DNA of 5,890 bases. It comes from Akkermansiaceae bacterium. GTDB taxonomy: Bacteria; Verrucomicrobiota; Verrucomicrobiia; Verrucomicrobiales; Akkermansiaceae. The stretch covers positions 1 through 5,890 of the forward strand of contig JAQGPE010000222.1 of the NCBI GenBank assembly GCA_028293225.1, read 5' to 3'. The translations under genes and the position numbers were made by a program. Under the pieces are notes generated by a model. That model was given only the letters and a program-made list of their open reading frames with translations. It did no database searches and was not told the origin of the DNA. Below, one piece after another: positions 1-5,289 of the stretch (its first letter is position 1; the number at the start of each line of letters is the position of its first letter).

Positions 1-518
1 GGATGAAGCAGGATCCCGATGCCGCCTTCGACGCGATCGTGGCCCTTAACCGCGAAAACGGCGCCATGCCCGGCGAATACCTCTATCTGCCCGAAAGCCC
101 GACCCCGGAGCGCGCCGTCTGGCTGGCGGGAAAGCTCAATGACCTGACGCCAAACGAGTGCTCCAATCTCATCCAGTCGCAGGGCCTCGGCATGCTCGGC
201 AGCTCACCGGAAGCAGCCCTCGCTTTCACCCGCGCCCTCACCGATCCCGCCAACCGCCGTCAGATGGCCGACTACGCGGCCCGCTCCATGCCGTCCATCG
301 GCGTCGAGGCGGCCCTCCCGCAGTTGGAATTTCTCGGCGATCCCCCCGCGCGCCTGGCTTATCTGGAAAATTTCACCTCCTCCTTTCAACGGGCCATCGA
401 CAGCCCCGGCATCACTCCCGCGGGCGATCAACTACTGCGGACTGCGTTGCAGCAGTGGCAGGCCACCCCGCAGCAGATCGAAACGATCATGACCCGCGTC
501 CACGCCCCGCCGCCATGA
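1..518 (+). CDS. Helical DPxxA-motif protein, 5'-partial (first gene of module 1)
   Basis: The reading frame is open at the left edge, and 171 residues are visible from the ATG at base 3. That ATG is probably an internal Met. It sits two residues before a QDPDAAF motif, which lies mid-protein in the relative at 1772-2857 (QDPVAAF, residues 160-166), and the visible part has no membrane anchor. A second motif, SSPEAAL, lies at visible residues 67-73, and the tail is Pro-rich (APPP). The predicted content is mostly helical and resembles an alpha-solenoid of short helical pairs, by inference. The stop TGA (516-518) overlaps the next start as ATGA, which indicates coupled translation. It occupies the type A position of its module, but I could not align its C-terminal half with the other type A proteins (no WTTWP or DETTA). 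Function is unknown. The reading frame is firm and the true start lies outside the window. Confidence 0.85.
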   Translation, partial: MKQDPDAAFDAIVALNRENGAMPGEYLYLPESPTPERAVWLAGKLNDLTPNECSNLIQSQGLGMLGSSPEAALAFTRALTDPANRRQMADYAARSMPSIGVEAALPQLEFLGDPPARLAYLENFTSSFQRAIDSPGITPAGDQLLRTALQQWQATPQQIETIMTRVHAPPP

Positions 519-1525
519 GCGCCCGCCCGCGTCTTTCCACGCTGCTGAAAATGGTCCTCGCCCTCACCAGCGGTCTTGCTCTCGGCTGGGGTCGCCAGCA
601 TTTTTCCGCCGCCCCGCCGCAGGACTCAGCAGCCATCGCCACCGCTGCTGCGAGTCCCTCCAGCCTTCCTGGCGCCGCCGCCGGACGCTCTCAGCCCGCC
701 GCCGCCGCGCCCCATCCTCCGGCCCACGACCTCGCCGGCGTGGAGCGCCTGCTGAACGGTTTGACTCTACCGCCAGACGCCCTCGCCGCTCTCCAGCACC
801 TTTCCACCTCCTCCCTGAAGGATCTCCTCCAGGCCCGGATGCAAGGCGGAGAACTGGACGGCATGAGGCCCAGGCTCCGCCTCGATCTCCGCTCGGCGGC
901 GGCCGTCGAACTCTACCGACGCGGCGCGGACGCCAGCTTCCAGTGGGCGGCTCAACTTCCTCCAGGAGAGGCGGAGGGCATCGGCAATCTCCTCATCACC
1001 GAGGCTCTGATCGACCAGCCCACTCTCGCCCGCGCCTGGCTCGACCGCCTGCACCCGGGCCAGCCCACCGAGCAGGTGAACTTCATGGTCTTTCAGCCCT
1101 ATGAAAAGGCCATCGCCCGCGATGCCGCTTTCGCCCTGGAATACGAAAGCCTCTTCGCCACTGAACTGGAGCCGGATTTCAGAAACGACCGGCGTCTGAA
1201 CGACTCCGCCAGCTTCCCTCCCGACTTCGACTACCACCGCTTCATCGCAGGCACCCAAATTCCTGCCTCCGCCCGAGCCGCCACCATTGCCTGGGCCATC
1301 TGCGACCCGGAGGCCGCCTTCACCGGCCTCAGTGCGGAAATCCCCGCCCGGCCTGAGTTGCTTGGACGCCTGGCCGAGGGCGTCTCGGCCACCCGCGGCG
1401 AGGATGCCGCGGCGCTCTGGCTCAGCGAAAAGCTTTCCCAACTCCCTTCCGATCTCCGCGATCAGGCCACCGAGGCAGCCGCCAAGATCCCGGCCCTCCG
1501 TCCGCCGAAGACGCCTCCGCGCTGA
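515..1525 (+). CDS. Membrane-anchored helical protein, shortened type B paralogue (module 1)
   Basis: This is a 336-residue protein of unknown function. The start is the ATG within the ATGA overlap. The frame is open back to 158, but that stretch overlaps the previous gene and reads as Arg/His/Pro-rich shadow sequence. Residues 8-26 form a hydrophobic N-terminal segment after Arg4 and Arg6, either a signal anchor or an uncleaved signal, so the body is probably periplasmic. Residues 31-72 are an Ala/Pro/Ser linker. The helical body carries ARDxxxAL at 201-208, FPPDFDY at 234-240 and a WAxxDPEAAF block at 260-269 (Trp260, Pro265). The same landmarks occur in the type B protein at 2854-4011. There ARD and PPxFD are about 60 residues apart, but here only about 32, so one helical unit seems to be missing. 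No Shine-Dalgarno sequence precedes the start, so translation probably depends on the upstream gene. The tail is basic and Pro-rich. Confidence 0.9.
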   Translation: MSARPRLSTLLKMVLALTSGLALGWGRQHFSAAPPQDSAAIATAAASPSSLPGAAAGRSQPAAAAPHPPAHDLAGVERLLNGLTLPPDALAALQHLSTSSLKDLLQARMQGGELDGMRPRLRLDLRSAAAVELYRRGADASFQWAAQLPPGEAEGIGNLLITEALIDQPTLARAWLDRLHPGQPTEQVNFMVFQPYEKAIARDAAFALEYESLFATELEPDFRNDRRLNDSASFPPDFDYHRFIAGTQIPASARAATIAWAICDPEAAFTGLSAEIPARPELLGRLAEGVSATRGEDAAALWLSEKLSQLPSDLRDQATEAAAKIPALRPPKTPPR

Positions 1526-1592
1526 GTCTCTGGGTTGCCGTGGCCCGAAGTTCTCAGAGCCGGTCTGAAAAAGCGGCCGATCCCGAAAATTG

Positions 1593-1619
1593 AACCGCCA
1601 AGACGCCAAGAGCGCCAAG
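1593..1619 (+). repeat. Short tandem CGCCAAG repeat (three units)
   Basis: Three exact copies of CGCCAAG start at 1596, 1604 and 1613, giving 8- and 9-base steps, led by AA just before the first unit. The element lies 68 bases after the stop of the preceding gene and ends in GTTTT. I recall very similar arrays of CGCCAAG- or CGCAGAG-type units scattered through intergenic DNA of many bacteria; that memory is unverified. The units are too short and too close for a CRISPR array, and the sequence does not form a hairpin. On the reverse strand the array reads as part of a spurious ORF. Confidence 0.75.
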
Positions 1620-1713
1620 TTTTGAAGCTTGGGGCAGGGAATGCCTGAGTGAGGATTCAGACGATAGGATCACGGATCCAAGGCCCGCCCCAGCCATCGG
1701 GATCGATTCGCAA

Positions 1714-1742
1714 CTCGACGTTTTGGGGGCGTCTTCTATTCT
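1714..1742 (+). promoter_or_regulatory. Candidate promoter of module 2
   Basis: TCGACG (1715-1720, 4 of 6 to TTGACA) and TATTCT (1737-1742, 4 of 6 to TATAAT) are separated by 16 bases. This would place transcription start about 23 bases before the ATG at 1772. Each hexamer alone is weak. Support comes from the matching element before the next module (4111-4138), which has the same CTCGAC hexamer and the same 22-base step to TAT. The rest of the 1526-1771 gap holds the CGCCAAG array and only weak inverted repeats. Confidence 0.3.
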
Positions 1743-1771
1743 CTGAGCCGGGATCGGACACCCTTCGGCTG

Positions 1772-2857
1772 ATGAGATCCGGCAACAACCATCCATTTTT
1801 GCGAAAGCTTGCCGGCCACTTGATCTGGTTGCTGCCGCTGGTGGTGGGTATCTCCGCGTACTTGGGGACACGGGCCAGGATGGCCGGGAACCGCGGACCG
1901 GTCGTGGAGCGGGCCGCCGCCGCGGAGCTACGGCCCGTGCCGTACCACGGCGATCTCAACCGGCTGTTTGACGAGACCCGCGCGGCGATGAACGCCTCCG
2001 GTCCGCCATCGTCGCCTGCTACTCCGCAGGGCTCCGCCCGGCCCGATACCGCCGCGCTGAAGAGCCGCCTGCTCGAGCTTGATGCCCGGATGGGCGATTT
2101 GCCGCGTTGGGCCTGGAGCGAAGACGACCGTCAGGAGCTGATGGCTGTCGCCCGCGAGTTTGAAGGCAGGGAAGGGATCGCCGCTCTGCAGTGGCTGGAC
2201 GAGAAGGCGCCCGGGCTTCGCGATGCCGCGTTTACCGCGTGGGCCGAACAGGATCCGGTGGCTGCCTTTGAGGCCATCGCCACCAGCGACCGGCTCAATC
2301 CCTGTGCCCCCGCCACGGTCCTCACGCTGCTGGAGAGACAGGCTCAGGCGGGGCCTGCCGCCCTGCTTGCGGCGGTCGATCGCGTGCCATGGCACCTCTT
2401 TCCCAGCGATCCCGTGCAGGACCCCTTCGTGCCGGATCCGGGCCCGCGCTTCGTGCCCGATCCGGCTTCCGCGCACTTCTGGATGAGCAGCGGGGCGGCC
2501 CGCCATCTGGCGGAGCAGGGGGTCTACCTGAGCGGCGTCCTGGGCGCCCTGGCCCGTACCGATCCGGAACAGGCGCTGGCGGAATGGACGACCTGGCCGC
2601 TTCCTGCCGGGTCGCCGCGCGGGTTGATCGATCTCGAAAGCATCCTGCAGTCGGCGACCCGGCAGGAGGATACCGGCGACCGGCTCCGGCAGGCGATTCT
2701 CAATGCCGACGAAACCACGGCCACGCGCCTGCGCGCAGCGCTGGGGGATCTGGTGACCCAGGACCCCAACTATGCGAATGAGCTGCACCAGCTATGGCCC
2801 GAGATCGCCCCGGCACTTCCAGAACAGGAGCAGCCACAGGAGGAGGACGGAAAATGA
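1772..2857 (+). CDS. Membrane-anchored helical protein, type A paralogue (module 2)
   Basis: This is a 361-residue protein of unknown function. I chose ATG 1772 over the upstream in-frame GTG at 1649 because from 1772 the anchor aligns at identical residue numbers with the paralogue at 4165-5289: W19, L21, P22, G26, A29, Y30, L31 and T33. Residues 13-31 form a transmembrane or signal-anchor segment with basic residues before it. HxDLxxLFDE follows at 59-68, then a Pro/Ser-rich linker at 76-92. The helical body has QDPVAAF (160-166), a conserved PC (177-178), PWHLF (206-210), a Pro/Asp-rich insert with FVPDP twice (219-223, 227-231), TDPEQAL (263-269), WTTWP (272-276) and DETTA (313-317). Trp237 to Pro278 matches the paralogue at 24 of 42 residues. 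The tail is acidic (EEDGK) and encodes the ribosome site of the next gene. No Shine-Dalgarno sequence is visible before 1772. The stop overlaps the next start as ATGA. Confidence 0.91.
   Translation: MRSGNNHPFLRKLAGHLIWLLPLVVGISAYLGTRARMAGNRGPVVERAAAAELRPVPYHGDLNRLFDETRAAMNASGPPSSPATPQGSARPDTAALKSRLLELDARMGDLPRWAWSEDDRQELMAVAREFEGREGIAALQWLDEKAPGLRDAAFTAWAEQDPVAAFEAIATSDRLNPCAPATVLTLLERQAQAGPAALLAAVDRVPWHLFPSDPVQDPFVPDPGPRFVPDPASAHFWMSSGAARHLAEQGVYLSGVLGALARTDPEQALAEWTTWPLPAGSPRGLIDLESILQSATRQEDTGDRLRQAILNADETTATRLRAALGDLVTQDPNYANELHQLWPEIAPALPEQEQPQEEDGK
2426..2465 (+). repeat. In-frame imperfect direct repeat, 24-base period
   Basis: TTCGTGCCGGATCCGG (2426-2441) recurs as TTCGTGCCCGATCCGG (2450-2465), with 15 of 16 bases identical and an offset of exactly 24 bases. 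It encodes FVPDP twice, eight codons apart, inside the type A protein. The paralogue at 4165-5289 has no such repeat at the matching place, so this looks like a local in-frame duplication in a loop between helices. Confidence 0.8.
2838..2846 (+). promoter_or_regulatory. Strong ribosome binding site for the module 2 type B gene
   Basis: AGGAGGAGG lies seven bases before ATG 2854, within the last codons of the preceding gene (the Glu-Glu of its acidic tail). It fixes the start at 2854 rather than the in-frame ATG at 2794. It is the only canonical Shine-Dalgarno sequence before any start in the window, so this gene may also be translated independently of its partner. Confidence 0.85.
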
Positions 2858-4011
2858 ACGGCCCGATGAAAGGCGCTCTCACCGCCGGCCTGTGCCTCCT
2901 CGCCGCTTGGACGGGGCATGGGCTCGCCCTCCGCGGCGGGAAAGCGCCCGGCACTCCTGCTGCTGCCGCCGGCCGTCCGGTTGGAGCGGCGGGGCTCACT
3001 CCTACAGGACCTCCTGCCGGGAGTTACCAGGCGGATCAGTTGATTTTTCGCCGCACCGTCGCGCGCGGCGAAACGGCCGATCTGTGGCGCTGGCTCCAGA
3101 GCCAGGAGAACACGGGCAGTGATTTCCTGGAAGCGGTCCTCAACGAACTCATCGACCGGCTGGGAGCCGCCGCGGTCCGCAACAGTCTCGAGTTGCCCGA
3201 TTCTCACCAGCGCTGGCTGCTCTCCGATTGGCTGCTCGAGACCTTCGCTGCGCGCGATCCGTGGGAGGCGCTGAAGATCTACCAGGAACATCGTAATGAG
3301 TTCGGCGGCAAGTGGGGCGAGGATGCTGTCGCCGAGATCACCTGGGCGGCCTGCGCGATTTCCGCGGACAAGGTGGTGGAGGTGATGGCGGGGACCTGCC
3401 AGGGGGAGGTGCGCCATTCCCGAGGCCTTGAATACCCGCCGGGTTTCGACTTCGGCAAGGTGCTGGACTATCTGAATCATGCCCCGGCGCCGCCCATGGC
3501 GGTTCCGGGGAATCTGCGTTCCGCGTGGGCGGCGGCGGCGCCCGCGGAGGCGGCCGCGTGGTTTGCCGCCGACCCGGTTCGGAACTATGCGGACGGGGAT
3601 CTCGACATGGCCGAGCGTGTGCAGATTCTCGACGGCATCGCGTCGTCGCCGGACCCCGGGCGGTCCAGGGCGCTGGCCAGTCTGGCAACCTTGCCGGCGG
3701 CGGATCTGGACCATGCGTGGCAGGATCTGACCGGGATGGGAGGAGGAGCCATCAGAGTTGATCCGCAGTGGCTCGATGCGGCGACGGTGATGGGCTGGCG
3801 GGATCAGTATCTGACGAACTGCCTGTTCAACACGCGTCGCTACGAAACGCTCGATCCTTCATGGGGGGCGGTTCCGGTGGCCGATCGTGCCGGGGTGATC
3901 GAGAGCGTGCTGGAGCGGTGGGTGAAGGAGGATCCAACGCCTGTCGGAGGAAAAGCCCGCGAGCGCTGGAAGGCGGGGGTGGAGAGGCAATGGGCCGGGT
4001 TGGGGAAGTAG
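2854..4011 (+). CDS. Membrane-anchored helical protein, type B paralogue (module 2)
   Basis: This is a 385-residue protein of unknown function. The start is fixed by AGGAGG seven bases upstream and by the ATGA overlap. A hydrophobic segment at residues 7-26 ends in an AWTGH motif (18-22) whose A, W, G and H recur at the same residue numbers in the paralogue at 5286. There is a Cys at 14 but no proper lipobox, so an anchor is likelier than a lipoprotein. Residues 28-57 are an Ala/Gly/Pro linker. Residues 71-200 align without a gap to residues 70-199 of the gene at 5286, with 50 of 130 identical. Landmarks are TADLW (74-78), RDPWEAL (134-140), AIS-A-x-K (168-173) and LEYPPGFDF (192-200). The rest is helical and Trp-rich, with WAAAAP at 225-230 and a basic C-terminal region. 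GCG is the favoured Ala codon here (22 GCG to 11 GCC after 3361), unlike the next gene. The tail ends in GK. I infer an extracytoplasmic alpha-helical repeat protein working with its type A neighbour. Confidence 0.93.
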   Translation: MNGPMKGALTAGLCLLAAWTGHGLALRGGKAPGTPAAAAGRPVGAAGLTPTGPPAGSYQADQLIFRRTVARGETADLWRWLQSQENTGSDFLEAVLNELIDRLGAAAVRNSLELPDSHQRWLLSDWLLETFAARDPWEALKIYQEHRNEFGGKWGEDAVAEITWAACAISADKVVEVMAGTCQGEVRHSRGLEYPPGFDFGKVLDYLNHAPAPPMAVPGNLRSAWAAAAPAEAAAWFAADPVRNYADGDLDMAERVQILDGIASSPDPGRSRALASLATLPAADLDHAWQDLTGMGGGAIRVDPQWLDAATVMGWRDQYLTNCLFNTRRYETLDPSWGAVPVADRAGVIESVLERWVKEDPTPVGGKARERWKAGVERQWAGLGK

Positions 4012-4018
4012 GGGAGGG

Positions 4019-4065
4019 AACCGCAGATTGCGTAGAGGCGGTTTGCCGAGGCCGAAGAGGTCGAG
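4019..4065 (+). repeat. Degenerate AACCGC-led repeat element with weak inverted repeat
   Basis: Eight bases after the preceding stop, AACCGC (4019-4024) begins an AACCGCAGATTGCGTAGAGG stretch that resembles a decayed version of short CGCAGA-type arrays. It is followed by nine-base near-repeats GCCGAAGAG and GTCGAGGAG. AACCGC also pairs with GCGGTT (4038-4043) across 13 bases. The stem is only six pairs and has no T run after it, so I do not call it a terminator. Confidence 0.3.
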
Positions 4066-4110
4066 GAGCCTTTTGCAGAGTTTGATCTCACTTTCCCGCC
4101 AATCCTTACC

Positions 4111-4138
4111 TCGACTCTTTTACCCCGGTCTCTATCTT
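4111..4138 (+). promoter_or_regulatory. Candidate promoter of module 3
   Basis: TCGACT (4111-4116, 4 of 6 to TTGACA) and TATCTT (4133-4138, 4 of 6 to TATAAT) are separated by 16 bases, and the element begins 54 bases before ATG 4165. Aligned with 1714-1743, 18 of 30 bases agree, including all of CTCGAC and the TCTAT stretch at the -10 side. No Shine-Dalgarno sequence is visible between this element and the start. Confidence 0.3.
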
Positions 4139-4164
4139 CCCCGGTCCATGCCCCGGCACTTCGC

Positions 4165-5289
4165 ATGAGTTCCTCCCCCAGTCCTTCAGAGCGGAGAAGC
4201 GCCGCGTACTCTCTCAGCTGGGCGCTGCCCGTCCTGACGGGTCTCGCCGCGTATCTATGGACCGCCTGGGCCCAAACGCCGGGGACCACCGCCGTGGCGG
4301 GGGCTGGCAACGCGCCCGCCCGCGCCCAAGCCGCGGAGACCCGTCATACGGACGTGGCCGCACTTTTTGAAGAGTTCCAGCAGAAGATCAAAACCGGCAC
4401 GCCCCGCCCCCGATCCGAGGTCGAGGCTCTCGCTGCCCTCAGTGGCGAACAGCTCCGCCAGTCCTTCCTCGACCTGACCCAGCGGCTGAAGGCGGCAAAG
4501 GACTGGGGCGCGGGCAACGACCTCTTTGCGCAGGCTGCCCGGATCTCTGCCGAGCTCGGCCGCCGCGAGGGCGAAGCCGGCGTCACCTGGGTGGAGGATC
4601 ACCTCGGCGACGAGCTCTACGATTGCCAGGATCGCATGAGCGGCATGGACAGTTGGGCGCGCCAGATCCGCTTCGCCGCGATCGATGCCTTTGCTGTCAG
4701 CGATCCCACCGGAGCGCTTGCCCATATCACCGCCAGCACCCGTCAGGCCCCCTGCTCGGAGGATACCGTTTTCAGCCTGCTCCAGACCCAGGTTGCCTCC
4801 GGGGACGCCGCTCTCAAAGACGCCGCCACCCGCATTCCCTGGGAGCTCTTCGACCCCGGCGGCCAGTACTTTTACATGCCCGGCGCTCTCCCAAAGGGCG
4901 CCGACCTCCAGCCCTGGATCCGCTCCGGCACCGCCCGCGTCCTGGTCGGGCAGGGCATCTACATCCGCGGTTTCTTCGGGGATTGGGCGGTCACTGATCC
5001 CGCGCAGGCCATCGCCGCATGGACCACTTGGCCCAACCCTTCGGCCTCCTATAAGGATGGCACCATCAACGAGATCTTCGGCCGCAGCGCGGCCAACCCG
5101 GACAGCGCCCGCCGGTTGGACGAGGTGCTCGCAGGGATGGATGAAACCACCGCCGCCGAGGTGTTACCCACCCTCCGGAAAAGCATCACGCAACTCCCCT
5201 ATCTCGCCCCGATTTATCGCGATCGCTTTCCCCACGCCTTCCCCGCGGAAGACGGCATCACCCCTACCGCCTCCGCTCCAGGCAAATGA
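4165..5289 (+). CDS. Membrane-anchored helical protein, type A paralogue (module 3)
   Basis: This is a 374-residue protein of unknown function, paralogous to the gene at 1772-2857. A Ser/Pro-rich, basic N-terminus leads into a hydrophobic anchor (about residues 17-33), with the same W19, L21, P22, G26, A29, Y30, L31 and T33 as the paralogue. An Ala-rich linker runs over 35-58, then HTDVAALFEE at 61-70. The body has SDPTGAL (179-185), APCSEDTV (195-202), PWELF (225-229), TDPAQAI (277-283), WTTWP (286-290) and DETTA (326-330). The order and spacing match the paralogue, but this protein lacks the FVPDP insert. The two DP motifs are about 98 residues apart (103 in the paralogue). No Shine-Dalgarno sequence precedes the start; the ATG is chosen by anchor alignment. 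The stop is in an AAATGA overlap with the next gene. Ala codons favour GCC (20 GCC to 5 GCG after 4681). Confidence 0.92.
   Translation: MSSSPSPSERRSAAYSLSWALPVLTGLAAYLWTAWAQTPGTTAVAGAGNAPARAQAAETRHTDVAALFEEFQQKIKTGTPRPRSEVEALAALSGEQLRQSFLDLTQRLKAAKDWGAGNDLFAQAARISAELGRREGEAGVTWVEDHLGDELYDCQDRMSGMDSWARQIRFAAIDAFAVSDPTGALAHITASTRQAPCSEDTVFSLLQTQVASGDAALKDAATRIPWELFDPGGQYFYMPGALPKGADLQPWIRSGTARVLVGQGIYIRGFFGDWAVTDPAQAIAAWTTWPNPSASYKDGTINEIFGRSAANPDSARRLDEVLAGMDETTAAEVLPTLRKSITQLPYLAPIYRDRFPHAFPAEDGITPTASAPGK

Noticed and set aside
158..514. Upstream extension of the gene at 515 in the same frame
   Set aside because: It lies wholly over the preceding gene, encodes Arg/His/Pro-rich shadow sequence, and would bury the membrane anchor at residue 127.
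1554..1568. TCAGA/TCTGA inverted repeat as terminator of module 1
   Set aside because: It has a five-pair stem with a five-base loop, followed by A residues rather than a T run.
767..1618. Reverse-strand open frame of 283 residues
   Set aside because: It is antisense to a well-supported gene and begins in the CGCCAAG repeat; it has Gly/Arg-rich shadow composition and no homology signal.
1593..1619. CRISPR array
   Set aside because: The units are 7 bases with 1-2 base gaps; there are no spacers and no cas genes.
1667..1679. GGATC-ACG-GATCC palindrome as an operator
   Set aside because: It is short, is not repeated before the other module, and is expected by chance in this composition.
1649..1771. 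GTG start for the type A gene of module 2
   Set aside because: The extra 41 residues have no counterpart in the paralogue, overlap the candidate promoter, and displace an anchor that aligns exactly from ATG 1772.
2854..2934. Lipoprotein signal around Cys14 of the module 2 type B protein
   Set aside because: The residue before Cys is Leu rather than Gly or Ala, and the paralogue has no Cys there.
1928..3714. Two long reverse-strand open frames (286 and 314 residues)
   Set aside because: High GC makes long antisense frames common. These are Arg/Gly-rich and lie over genes supported by paralogy, overlaps and a ribosome site.
4019..4043. AACCGC/GCGGTT hairpin as terminator of module 2
   Set aside because: It has a six-pair stem with a 13-base loop and no T tract; it fits a degenerate repeat better.
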